DNA of 64,000 bases from JADJLQ01 sp038251405. Lineage in GTDB: Bacteria > Bacteroidota > Bacteroidia > Chitinophagales > Saprospiraceae. Below the pieces are notes generated by a model. It did no database searches. It was not told the DNA's origin and saw only the letters and a program-made list of their open reading frames with translations. Shown here piece by piece: positions 44,618 to 53,465 of the stretch (position 1 is its first letter; every line of letters begins with the position of its first letter). The position numbers and the translations under genes were made by a program. The stretch is taken from assembly GCA_038251405.1 (NCBI GenBank), contig JBBSBH010000005.1, forward strand, positions 124,001 to 188,000. Reading direction: 5' to 3'.

Positions 44618-45394
44618 TCAGATTTGTTTGATATAAGATTCCAATCGTTTTTTTACCAGATCGGGAGTTTCTTTATTTTGAATAATTTTTTCAAGTTCTT
44701 GAATTGATTTTTTCTCTTTAAAGGCTACCATACACTCTGCTAAAGCCACCTGCACCAGCGGAGAATCTTGTTTTCCAATTGATTTTACTAATTGCTCCCG
44801 CACCCAGGCATCGCCACCATAATGTTGTAAAGCTTCCACTGCTGATAGTCTAACATTGATGTTTTCATCGGTATTCAATGTATTCAATAAAGCACCGATT
44901 ATTTTTTTATTTTCCTTATCCAGATCGTAGCTATAGCTCACCGCCCTGAGTCTCTCCGTAGGGGCATCATCTTTGAGCATAGTCAGCATCATAGTTTCTC
45001 GCAAATCACGCACTTCTTGCTTTAGCTGAGCCAGATCACCATTAGTTGCAGGTGACTTTTGGTTGGGGATAATAAATCCTATTACTATACCTGCGATCAT
45101 AGCTGCAGCAGCCAGCGCATACCGAATATATCTTTCTTTTACTTTTGTTTCATGACTACCAATCCCAATGTTTTTTTCCTTTTCGATTAATGCCAGAAGT
45201 TTGTTTTTTACATAAGCAGGTGTATCACTATCCGATGGCAATGAAAATTGATGTTGAAGGGTATTCAAATCAGCTAGTTCTTCAGGTTGGATTTGGTTCT
45301 GTTCTATAGCGGTCTCCAGTGCCTGCCAATCGTCCTGATCCAGCTCATTTTGCTGATACAGTATTTTTAATCTATTTAGTTCTTCCTGATTCAT
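44618..45394 (-). CDS. Membrane protein with C-terminal HEAT repeats, putative anti-sigma factor
   Basis: 258 residues: an acidic, helical N-terminal region (MNQEELNRLKILYQQNELDQ and onward, about 1-80) that would lie in the cytoplasm, one membrane segment at about 90-110 (RYALAAAAMIAGIVIGFIIP), a short coiled coil (LAQLKQEVRDLRETMM) and HEAT-like repeats at about 150-258 (NINVRLSAVEALQHYGGD, SPLVQVALAECMVAFKEK). It starts 11 bp after the sigma-factor stop. By position and topology it is a likely anti-sigma factor, but the classical zinc anti-sigma motif (HxxxCxxC) is absent. Confidence 0.8.
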   Translation of the reverse strand: MNQEELNRLKILYQQNELDQDDWQALETAIEQNQIQPEELADLNTLQHQFSLPSDSDTPAYVKNKLLALIEKEKNIGIGSHETKVKERYIRYALAAAAMIAGIVIGFIIPNQKSPATNGDLAQLKQEVRDLRETMMLTMLKDDAPTERLRAVSYSYDLDKENKKIIGALLNTLNTDENINVRLSAVEALQHYGGDAWVREQLVKSIGKQDSPLVQVALAECMVAFKEKKSIQELEKIIQNKETPDLVKKRLESYIKQI

Positions 45395-45405
45395 TTACTT
45401 CTATT

Positions 45406-45972
45406 TTAAACTTGATGGTATAGTGTTTTCAATTCATTCAATGCTCTGAATACTTTTACTTTCACATTGCCTTCGCTACATCCCAGTATTTCTCCTATCT
45501 CTTTATAGTTTTTTTCCTGGTACTTGCTTAGTAGTAATACCTCTCTTTTATCTTCAGACAGTGCTGCCAAGGCACGATTTAGTTGTCGGATGTCTTCATT
45601 CATAAGTATTTCATCGTCCGTACTACAGTCATCACTAATATGATCTTTAACATCATCTATGGACAATTTTATAGGTTTGTATTTTCGTTTGTATTGATCA
45701 TTCAACACATTTCGGGCTATATGAAACATCCAAGTTTTAAACTGTCCGCCTCGAAATTGAAGTCGATATTTTAACAGTCGGTAAAATACATTCTGCACTA
45801 AGTCCGCACTCAATTCTTCATCCCGCGTCATTCCTTTGAAAAAACCAAACAACTGCGATTGATATCGATCATACAAAATCCCCAGAGAGTCCAATTGGCC
45901 ACTGTAAACCTGGTACATCAATTCATTATCTGTCGGTATCGTCACTGTTAAGTAATTAGGTAAACTCTGCAA
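45406..45972 (-). CDS. ECF-type RNA polymerase sigma factor
   Basis: 188 residues. Region 2 is SLGILYDRYQSQLFGFFKGM to FKTWMFHIARNVLNDQYKRK, and region 4 is LAALSEDKREVLLLSKYQEK and NYKEIGEILGCSEGNVKVKV. It directs transcription of its own operon in most such systems. The long frame begins at a TTG at 45972; GTG at 45945 (giving MTIPTDNELM) or ATG at 45918 are alternative starts, and the true one is uncertain. First gene of the sigma-HEAT-DUF4097-DUF4097 unit. Confidence 0.93.
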   Translation of the reverse strand: MQSLPNYLTVTIPTDNELMYQVYSGQLDSLGILYDRYQSQLFGFFKGMTRDEELSADLVQNVFYRLLKYRLQFRGGQFKTWMFHIARNVLNDQYKRKYKPIKLSIDDVKDHISDDCSTDDEILMNEDIRQLNRALAALSEDKREVLLLSKYQEKNYKEIGEILGCSEGNVKVKVFRALNELKTLYHQV

Positions 45973-46301
45973 GTTGCAGATGGTTACAAGCTTTGATCAA
46001 TTATTAAAAGATTCTCGTCACATGCCTATTGTTAGTACTCCGAATGTAAGAGATATAGAAAAGAGTGATTTTAAAGGATAAAGTTGCATTGTACGGGTTT
46101 TAGATCAGGAGTTAACACTTTGTTTTTATGACTAATTGCAGAAACCTTTTATCCCCTCAGCTCCGAAAGAGTACAACTATTAAATGATGGTTTTTCATCC
46201 CTTCACCGCGCGAGGGTTATTTTATATGCTAGAATAATTCATGCACACTGCATTTTAATTCCATTTTCTGACATGATAGAAAGTAGAATTACCAGGGCTG
46301 T
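45973..46301. other. Gap upstream of the ECF sigma gene
   Basis: No gene, RNA gene or clear repeat was recognised. No exact -7 element was seen just upstream of the sigma gene on the minus strand; an ECF-dependent autoregulatory promoter would have a different sequence and could lie here. Confidence 0.5.
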
Positions 46302-47399
46302 TTATAGTTTAAAAAATATATTATGCTTGTACAAAGACCAACATAGATACCATTCCAGGAATAAGACTACTACCGCATTCACTACTCCTATTATATTTAC
46401 TGATAATCCCAATGGTTGTAGGGCACCCGAAGTAAATATCTCCACTGTTTTATTTACCCACTGGCCGCCTACTGTTTCAAAAAACAGATAAATAAAAATA
46501 GAATTCATACCTATTACTGTGACTATCCAGGCATATTCTTTCCATCCTTTTATTTCAACCAGGAAGTAAGCTAAAGCAAAAAACAATATTACCCAACCGG
46601 CCGATACTATGACGAATGAAACGGTACAGATCCTTTTGATAATCGGAATGTGTAATAAATAGTCAAAGCTATATCCAACGACTAATAAAACAGCTCCTGC
46701 GATGAGTATCACTTTGAGCATATCTGGCTTTGATTTTTCATCTTCTTTGGAATCCTGTACCAACCATTTTCCCAGCATAGCTCCCCAAATAGTATGTGCT
46801 GCCGTAGGAATACAATTGATGGCTACCCAACCCCCATTATTGATCTTGCCCATCAGCATCATATCCGTCATGGAGCCCAGATTTTTACCTATCACATATG
46901 GTTCGTTGAACTCCGCGTTGGTGATAAAATTATATGCTAAAAATGTTATCAATAAAAGGCCCAGAGAAACTAGAAATTGAAAAGTAAATGACTTCTTGAT
47001 GATCAGGTAGGCGATTAAAGTAGTTACTGAAAGTTGAGATAATACGTTCCAGAGTTCCCAAACCAATTTGCCTTTATAGACACAGTGCAAGCCTACTCCA
47101 CATGCTAATAATTTGACACATCTCCAGGCTACTTTTGGAAAATTCTGAGACCAGGTGATACCTTTCGATTCGTTTTTATGGAATGATAAATACAATGCTG
47201 TGCCTGCCATAGTCATGAAAGCAGGTTGCACCAAATCCCAAAATCTCAAGCCATGCCATTCATGATGAAAAAATTGGTCTATGATGAATTTAGGAAATTG
47301 TGTTTCATGCAGATGTTCATATAAGGTGGCTGCTTCTCCTGCAAGCAGTATCATGATAATACCCCGCATGACATCGAGCGATACCAGTCTTTGATTCAT
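46302..47399 (-). CDS. DUF5009-family acyltransferase-like membrane protein (first copy)
   Basis: 365 residues with about ten hydrophobic segments. The N-terminus RLVSLDVMRGIIMILLAGEA and the motif HHEWHGLRFWDLVQPAFMTM with TALYLSFHKN match DUF5009 and the heparan-alpha-glucosaminide N-acetyltransferase (HGSNAT/NagX) group, in which a membrane histidine passes acetyl groups from acetyl-CoA to an amino sugar across the membrane. Last gene of a three-gene unit; it starts 19 bp after the mutarotase-like gene. Acetylation of a periplasmic sugar is inferred, not shown. Confidence 0.82.
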   Translation of the reverse strand: MNQRLVSLDVMRGIIMILLAGEAATLYEHLHETQFPKFIIDQFFHHEWHGLRFWDLVQPAFMTMAGTALYLSFHKNESKGITWSQNFPKVAWRCVKLLACGVGLHCVYKGKLVWELWNVLSQLSVTTLIAYLIIKKSFTFQFLVSLGLLLITFLAYNFITNAEFNEPYVIGKNLGSMTDMMLMGKINNGGWVAINCIPTAAHTIWGAMLGKWLVQDSKEDEKSKPDMLKVILIAGAVLLVVGYSFDYLLHIPIIKRICTVSFVIVSAGWVILFFALAYFLVEIKGWKEYAWIVTVIGMNSIFIYLFFETVGGQWVNKTVEIFTSGALQPLGLSVNIIGVVNAVVVLFLEWYLCWSLYKHNIFFKL

Positions 47400-47418
47400 A
47401 AATGGTTATTTCAAAAAT

Positions 47419-48387
47419 TTAGTTAATGGTACATTCATAAAATTGATAGGATATTTTCCAGCTTATTTCCTGGCCTGGCTCCACTTTTATGTGAATGTAT
47501 GGCTCCGGGCTCAATGTTTTTTCAGCAGACCAGAATACAAATTTGGAAATCGCTTTGTCCCCGATGATTCTTACGCCAGCACCTGTATGGTGATTTTCTA
47601 TCCGTAAGTCATAGTCATCAGAGGAATTTCCGTATCCTGTTAATGGGGCGTATTGGAGATGATCATTTTTTGAGAATACTTTGGAGAATGTAATTTTATG
47701 ACCTTCAATATTTCCTGTTTCGTCTTTGTTTGAAGCAACTCCCTCAGGTTTGAATGGAAATATGATTTCAAAATCTGGCCCTGTAATTTGCTTATCCATC
47801 ACAAAAAAATTGTGATTAAATACATTTCCTTCTAATGTCTTTTGCCCGGTATTTTTTAGGGTGTGTGCTATTTCCAGTTCTGGCTTTCCCTCTACCAGGC
47901 TTACCGTCTTTTTATAACTATACCCATAGCCCTGGTCTTTCAGTTTATGAGTGAAAATCACATTACCCGGGTGCTTTTTTACTTTCCATTTCCCATTTTT
48001 TACTATTTGGTAGGGGTTTGCAAAAAAGTACTTTTCTTCCTGAGGTTTTGTGATCATTCCTATTCCAATTTTGAGAAATTTTTCACCCACGTTGGCTTCA
48101 TTATATCCAATAGGGTCGAAAGCTTCCACAGGACCCATGATAGCATCATGCAGGGTTGGCGAGTAGTGCGAACTATCAAACCACTGTCCAAAATAGGTAT
48201 GACCGTTCCAGGATAGGGCAGGCATTACACCCGACCAATCAAAACGGGCACCTCTGTAATAGCCATCTTTCACATCAGGCAAATAAAAACCAGCATCTAT
48301 AATTCCATTGGTGATAGAAGCATTTGGTTGAGCTTCAAATCTGAAGAGAATAAAAAGTTGCAATGTTAGTATTAAAAAATATTTCAT
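47419..48387 (-). CDS. Exported galactose-mutarotase-like protein
   Basis: 322 residues with signal peptide MKYFLILTLQLFILFRFEAQ. The body is beta-rich and contains DVKDGYYRGARFDWSGVMPA, SYKKTVSLVEGKPELEIAHT, LKNTGQKTLEGNVFNHNFFV and SWKISYQFYECTIN, which fits the galactose-mutarotase/DUF4432-like superfamily. Typical mutarotase catalytic residues could not be assigned. It is encoded between two DUF5009 genes with gaps of 22 and 19 bp, so a joint role on a periplasmic sugar is plausible. Confidence 0.7.
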   Translation of the reverse strand: MKYFLILTLQLFILFRFEAQPNASITNGIIDAGFYLPDVKDGYYRGARFDWSGVMPALSWNGHTYFGQWFDSSHYSPTLHDAIMGPVEAFDPIGYNEANVGEKFLKIGIGMITKPQEEKYFFANPYQIVKNGKWKVKKHPGNVIFTHKLKDQGYGYSYKKTVSLVEGKPELEIAHTLKNTGQKTLEGNVFNHNFFVMDKQITGPDFEIIFPFKPEGVASNKDETGNIEGHKITFSKVFSKNDHLQYAPLTGYGNSSDDYDLRIENHHTGAGVRIIGDKAISKFVFWSAEKTLSPEPYIHIKVEPGQEISWKISYQFYECTIN

Positions 48388-48409
48388 TTATATATCAGTC
48401 TTTGATTTG

Positions 48410-49600
48410 TTATATTTTTAATTTTAACCCAAGTCTCTGTAATCCTCCAGTAATCATTACACACAATAATGCAAAGAACATGCTTTTAATTAATCCTACT
48501 ATTCCCACCAATATGAACTCTGGTAAATGAATTCCAAGTACTCTGGTAGTAGCGTATGCGAAATATGGAATCAAATAACACATCAAGGTATCGGTACCCG
48601 CAGGCCGAATGAAAGAAAACCAGGACTCATGACCTTTGATTTCGACGATAAAATAGATTATCAATAAAGTAATTATAGTGATGGCACTGCATACGAATAG
48701 CCAGGCAGGAGTAGCACCTAATTTTGCCAACCCCCAATATGGCCTGGTAATAATGGACAATAACATCAAAACAAGAGCAAAGCCTCCAAGTGATAAGTAA
48801 AGATTTCTAGTATCATTTTTATTTCTGAAATATTGGAAAATATAGGATGTCAAAACGCCGCCCAAAGTCAGTCCAGTCAGGGTGCCACCTCTTATAGCAT
48901 CTGGTATAAAATGTAAAAAACCAGGTAAAAGGCCTGCATGAGATACCATACTTAAGATAGCAAAAAACAGCCAACCTCCAAGTATTACATAAAAATTGTC
49001 TCTGGAGAATATGGTAATCAAACCTGAAACCAGATAAGCCCATCCTATCAGACCTAGTATTCCCCACCAATGTGGTGCAAACTTCTCTATTGCCTCCCCT
49101 TCGCCACCTTTATAAAAGTAAGCCAGTACTACTAATACTAATATACCAGCGATGCGCAAGCCATTTGATATAATCTTGCTCCATTGAACAGGATATCTAT
49201 TCCAAATTAAAATAAAGCAAGCACAGGATATCGAGTACCATATATTTTTTCTCATCCCCATAGCCTCTGGGTTTAATGTTTCACCATTTACTAAAAAAAC
49301 GCCCATCACCAAGAGAGCTATAGATCGGATAAGTACATGTATTATTAATTGGCTATCAGAGTCTCCTTTAGCTCTGCGGGATGCAATAGAAAAAGGCAGG
49401 GAAAGTCCTACAATGAATAGGAAGGCGGGAAAAATGGTATCTGCCAATCCCATGCCATCAACACCATGCTCTACATGCTCGAGCCATACCGGTATGTTTT
49501 TTAATGACCATAGATCATTTACAAAAATCATCAATATCATCGTGATAGCACGAAGAATATCGATACTGGGGACGCGAGTAGTACTAAAATTAATCTTCAT
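48410..49600 (-). CDS. DUF5009-family acyltransferase-like membrane protein (second copy)
   Basis: 396 residues, about ten or eleven membrane segments. The N-terminal VPSIDILRAITMILMIFVND and the motif EHGVDGMGLADTIFPAFLFI with VGLSLPFSIASRRAKGD match the DUF5009/HGSNAT group. It shares the general plan of the first copy (DVMRG or DILRA start, FWDLVQPAF or LADTIFPAF) but differs in most residues, so the two are not a recent duplication. First gene of the unit; divergent from the DUF1080 lipoprotein gene. Confidence 0.85.
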   Translation of the reverse strand: MKINFSTTRVPSIDILRAITMILMIFVNDLWSLKNIPVWLEHVEHGVDGMGLADTIFPAFLFIVGLSLPFSIASRRAKGDSDSQLIIHVLIRSIALLVMGVFLVNGETLNPEAMGMRKNIWYSISCACFILIWNRYPVQWSKIISNGLRIAGILVLVVLAYFYKGGEGEAIEKFAPHWWGILGLIGWAYLVSGLITIFSRDNFYVILGGWLFFAILSMVSHAGLLPGFLHFIPDAIRGGTLTGLTLGGVLTSYIFQYFRNKNDTRNLYLSLGGFALVLMLLSIITRPYWGLAKLGATPAWLFVCSAITIITLLIIYFIVEIKGHESWFSFIRPAGTDTLMCYLIPYFAYATTRVLGIHLPEFILVGIVGLIKSMFFALLCVMITGGLQRLGLKLKI

Positions 49601-49741
49601 TGGTAGCAGGTCTGAAAATAAAACATTTTGATCATTTACTCTTTATTATTGGAGATAATCTCAAAACAAGTCTTGCATAAAGGATCATAAAAATCGATCC
49701 CAATTATTATTCCTATTTTTAGAATTCAATATGTAGGGGAA

Positions 49742-50551
49742 ATGAAAAATATATTCTTTGTCATAATAAGTATCACCTTTTTATTTTGGACATGTAAACC
49801 CGAAAAAGAACCCGAGCATTGGATATCCCTTTTCAACGGCACAGATCTTACGGGATGGGATATTAAAATCTCCGGGCATCCGCTAAATGAAAATTTCAAT
49901 AATACATTCCTGGTAAAAGATAGCACGATCTATGTAAACTATGCTCAGTACGATACTTTCACCCACGAATTTGGTCACCTGTTTTATCACATTCCGTACT
50001 CCAAATACAAATTAAAAATGGAATATAGGCTATTTGGTAGTCCAACTCCGGGCAGTCCTGTATGGGCTTTCCAAAACAGTGGAGTGATGTTGCATGCTCA
50101 GTCGGCTTCTAGTATGGAATTAGACCAAAACTTTCCGATCTCTATAGAATTTCAGTTTTTGTCTAGGGTAGATACGGCACGCAGGGCAACGGGAAATTTG
50201 GCCTCACCTGGTACTCATGTAGTGGTGGATGGAAAATTGCATACCAATCATATGCTTTATTCCTCCGCAAAAACGTATGGAGATGAATGGGTAAAAATAG
50301 AAGCGGTGGTATTGGCTGATTCAGTAGTCTATCATATTGTAGAGGGAGATACCGTACTTACCTATACTAAACCCCAAATCGGAGGTTGGGAAAAAGACGA
50401 AGAAACAGGCTGGGTAACAGATAAGTCCTTTGTGAAAAAGATGTTAGGTACTCCTTTGAAAGAAGGATATATCGCATTACAAGCCGAAGGGAATCCCGTG
50501 CAGTTTAGAAATATAGAATTATTGGATTTGTCAGAAAAGAAAAAGGAGTAG
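49742..50551 (+). CDS. DUF1080 (3-keto-disaccharide hydrolase-like) lipoprotein
   Basis: 269 residues. Lipoprotein-like signal with Cys18 in FLFWTCKPEKE. The body is a concanavalin-like DUF1080 domain: ISLFNGTDLTGWDIKISGHP, LFYHIPYSKYKLKMEYRLFG, AFQNSGVMLHAQSASSMELD, IEFQFLSRVDTARRATGNLA and the closing strand EGYIALQAEGNPVQFRNIEL. Members of this family hydrolyse 3-keto-glycosides made by sugar dehydrogenases. No 3-keto-sugar dehydrogenase gene is in the window. A fragment of a second copy follows. Confidence 0.9.
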   Translation: MKNIFFVIISITFLFWTCKPEKEPEHWISLFNGTDLTGWDIKISGHPLNENFNNTFLVKDSTIYVNYAQYDTFTHEFGHLFYHIPYSKYKLKMEYRLFGSPTPGSPVWAFQNSGVMLHAQSASSMELDQNFPISIEFQFLSRVDTARRATGNLASPGTHVVVDGKLHTNHMLYSSAKTYGDEWVKIEAVVLADSVVYHIVEGDTVLTYTKPQIGGWEKDEETGWVTDKSFVKKMLGTPLKEGYIALQAEGNPVQFRNIELLDLSEKKKE

Positions 50552-50603
50552 TGTAATTGGGAATTTATTTTTACAACTTTAGAAATATTTTGAATCCAAC
50601 AAG

Positions 50604-50849
50604 GTGAATGCTTCCACTCCAGATCAAGTCGGAATTGAAGTGAAAGGAATATTATTATCATTCCAAACAAAGTCTAAATCATCGTGTATTATTAAAGGAT
50701 TTACAGGTTATGCGCCTCGGTCAGATGTACCCTCAAATTTAAAATTTGGGCCACTTAAATCACTCCTCCAGGAAGGATATTGTGCATTTCAAAGCAATGA
50801 ACAGGGAATCAACATTAGAGGAGTTTCTTTCTTCGTTTATAATTCTTAA
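50604..50849 (+). pseudogene. Possible DUF1080 C-terminal fragment
   Basis: An 81-codon frame from GTG 50604. Its end, SLLQEGYCAFQSNEQGINIR then GVSFFVYN, parallels the last strands of the preceding DUF1080 protein (PLKEGYIALQAEGNPVQFRN then IELLDL). The rest (FTGYAPRSDVPSNLKFGPLK) shows no recognised domain. It may be the scar of a tandem duplicate. The similarity is short, so this is tentative. Confidence 0.4.
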
Positions 50850-50977
50850 AAAATGAGATTCTATTTTTTATCACCCAGGCATTTTAAACCAGAATTTAAT
50901 TAGACTTTCCAAAATTAATCTTCGAAATGACTTTAAAATATATAACCTTGATTAAAAAATATTTCATTCAAGAATAC

Positions 50978-52399
50978 ATGAAAATAGTTTATTCATTTTT
51001 GGCCTTGCTATTTTGCTGCAGTACCAATATTCGAAAGGCTACTTTCTTTACCAAGCCGTATTTACAGATTGGAAACCAACCCTCCGACCACTCACTTCAA
51101 GTATTATGGCATGTTGCAGAATCTGAAGATAGCTGGCAAGTAGAATATAAAACTAACGACTCATCAAAATGGATAAATTCCGAAAAAATATATTTCACAA
51201 AAGTGCAAATAAAAAATGCTCCTTTCCATAGGATCTACCATGCAAGTATGAACAACCTGGTTTCTGGAGAAGAGTTCATCTATCGGTTATTTAAAAATTC
51301 AAAAGAAGTCTTTTCCTCCACTGCCAAATCTCCAAAATCATTTAATCAACCTTACAAATTTGTTGTCTTCGGTGATATTGGCGCTGAAACAGATGAGCAA
51401 AAAGCATTAGCCCAAAGGGTGATGAAATCTAATCCGGATTTTGTAGCAGTTGCAGGAGACATTGTATATGAACGAGGCCTGGTAAGTGAATACAGAAATA
51501 AATTTTGGCCTGTATATAATGCTGAAAAGATGAATCTATCGGGTGCGCCAATTATGAGATCAATACCATGGGTCGCAGCAGTAGGTAATCATGATATGGC
51601 AAGCCGGGACCTGAATAGTAATCCCGATGGATTAGCCTATTATATGTATTGGGAACAACCACTTAATGGACCTCAAGGCCGTGAGGGTGATTCCTGGGTC
51701 CCTATTCTGGGTGGTAGTGAATCACGGAAAACGGCATTTAAAATAGCCGCCGGAATTTCCTATCCGAATATGACTAATTTTTCTTTTAACTATGGCAATT
51801 CTCACTGGACAGTACTTGATGCGAACACCTATGTCGACTGGACGGATTCTACATTGGTTTCCTGGGTGGAAAAGGATTTAAATACCAGCCAGGAATATAC
51901 CTGGCATTTTGTCCTGTTCCATCATCCCGGTTTTAGCTCATCAGTGGCCCATGCTGAACAACAGCATATGCGATTATTGGCTCCCCTGTTGGAAGCAGGA
52001 CATGTAGATATTGTACTTAGCGGTCATGTACATAATTATCAAAGAACATACCCTATGAAATTTAAACCAATAAATAAGAGCAAACAACTTACAGGGGGAA
52101 AAAATGGAAATATGCCTGGATGGCGGACAGTTCCAGGGCTGTGGACACTGGACAAAAAATTTAATGGAGATACCCAAACCAAACCTGAAGGTGTCATATA
52201 TATAATTACCGGGGCAGGTGGAAATGAACTTTACAATCCTGAACAGGAAATAAGACCAAATACCTGGCAAAATTTTACTTACAAGTTTATCTCCACTGTA
52301 CATTCATTGACACAAGTTGAAGTCAATGGAAACATGATGACCTTGAAGCAAATGACCTCCGATGGTAGGGAATTAGATAGCTTTACGATTACTAAATAA
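50978..52399 (+). CDS. Purple acid phosphatase-like metallophosphoesterase, lipoprotein
   Basis: 473 residues from the ATG at 50978, which gives a lipoprotein-like signal (MKIVYSFLALLFCCSTN); the longer frame from 50927 adds a charged stretch ahead of the signal and is rejected. An N-terminal fibronectin-like domain (QPSDHSLQVLWHVAESEDSW) precedes the metallophosphatase domain with the metal motifs FGDIGAE, AGDIVYERG, AVGNHDMAS, LFHHPGFSSS and LSGHVHNYQRT, the classic order of purple acid phosphatases. It would hydrolyse phosphate esters in the periplasm. Its stop is 1 bp from the stop of the convergent alkB gene. Confidence 0.9.
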   Translation: MKIVYSFLALLFCCSTNIRKATFFTKPYLQIGNQPSDHSLQVLWHVAESEDSWQVEYKTNDSSKWINSEKIYFTKVQIKNAPFHRIYHASMNNLVSGEEFIYRLFKNSKEVFSSTAKSPKSFNQPYKFVVFGDIGAETDEQKALAQRVMKSNPDFVAVAGDIVYERGLVSEYRNKFWPVYNAEKMNLSGAPIMRSIPWVAAVGNHDMASRDLNSNPDGLAYYMYWEQPLNGPQGREGDSWVPILGGSESRKTAFKIAAGISYPNMTNFSFNYGNSHWTVLDANTYVDWTDSTLVSWVEKDLNTSQEYTWHFVLFHHPGFSSSVAHAEQQHMRLLAPLLEAGHVDIVLSGHVHNYQRTYPMKFKPINKSKQLTGGKNGNMPGWRTVPGLWTLDKKFNGDTQTKPEGVIYIITGAGGNELYNPEQEIRPNTWQNFTYKFISTVHSLTQVEVNGNMMTLKQMTSDGRELDSFTITK

Positions 52400-52400
52400 T

Positions 52401-53465
52401 CTAGAGAACAGTTTGGTATCCAGGCATTTTAGCCAAACGGGGATTCATTATTTTAAACCAAAGCTCCGGAATCAAAGCTAAAACTATGGAAGCTGGATAG
52501 CCATATGCTAATTTGGGGCTTAGCTCAGATGATTGCAGCTGTTGATACGGTTTCGAAGCATGGGTATGATGATCGGCATGTCTGGTGAGCTCGTAAAGAA
52601 AAATTCTTCCCAATGGTTGATCTGCATCCCAGGAGAGCCCTTCATGTATTGGTTCATAGTTTCCAGGCGAGATTTTATTTCTTCTTAATCCATAGTGCTC
52701 TATATAGTTTACACTTTCGAGGAATAGCGTCCCAACTATGCCCACCAAAATAGTCATAGCCATAGCAAACCAGGAGAAAAGAATCGCAACCAGGGCTAAA
52801 TAAATAAAAGTAGCTAATTGAAACCAAAGCATAGTATTTTGAATAGAAAAGAACACTACTCGTTTTAATCTCAAACGCTCCTGCTGAATATACCAGGCAT
52901 GTAAGTACGAGTCTTTTATCGACCTTATCCAAAAGGAATAAATCGATTCCTTATACCTTGCCGTTGCTGGATCTTCCGGGGTGCCTATGTATCGGTGATG
53001 TCCCTTATTGTGTTCAATAAAAAAATGAAGATATAATGCGGGGAGTAACAGGCTCCAGGCCATCCAATGATGAATTTTTGATTTTCTATGACCTAACTCA
53101 TGTGCTACATTAATCCCCGATGTACCAACGATAAGTCCAACATTAAATATCAATGCAATATGTTCAAGCAGGTGCAGTGGATATGAAGAAATAGTATATA
53201 GATAGTACCCCACTATAAAGTAAACCAGCGGAATATTGAAATACAAAAACAAATCATGAATAAAAGAATGAGAAGGCCCAGGTTCACCTTCAAAATCAAT
53301 AGCTGGATTTTTAAAAAACAACCCTTCGATGATAGGAATTAGGATAAATCCTATATACATGGATCCAGGTGAATACCAGCCTTTAAAATAAATCCCTATG
53401 ATCGCGGAGAATGGAGCGAGATAGGCTACTACATATTTCCAGGGTTTAAGCATCTCATAAATCAT
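52401..53465 (-). CDS. alkB: AlkB-like membrane alkane monooxygenase / fatty-acid desaturase-like protein
   Basis: 354 residues, several membrane segments. The histidine boxes of AlkB-type di-iron oxygenases are all present: HELGH (122-126) with HH at 132-133, EHNKGHHRY (151-159), NYIEHYGL (253-260) and RHADHHTHAS (295-304). The NYIEHYGL motif is the AlkB signature and argues against a plain desaturase. The enzyme hydroxylates medium-chain alkanes or similar chains at the terminal carbon using rubredoxin. No rubredoxin gene is adjacent. The ATG overlaps the stop of the D-aminoacylase gene (ATGA). Confidence 0.92.
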   Translation of the reverse strand: MIYEMLKPWKYVVAYLAPFSAIIGIYFKGWYSPGSMYIGFILIPIIEGLFFKNPAIDFEGEPGPSHSFIHDLFLYFNIPLVYFIVGYYLYTISSYPLHLLEHIALIFNVGLIVGTSGINVAHELGHRKSKIHHWMAWSLLLPALYLHFFIEHNKGHHRYIGTPEDPATARYKESIYSFWIRSIKDSYLHAWYIQQERLRLKRVVFFSIQNTMLWFQLATFIYLALVAILFSWFAMAMTILVGIVGTLFLESVNYIEHYGLRRNKISPGNYEPIHEGLSWDADQPLGRIFLYELTRHADHHTHASKPYQQLQSSELSPKLAYGYPASIVLALIPELWFKIMNPRLAKMPGYQTVL

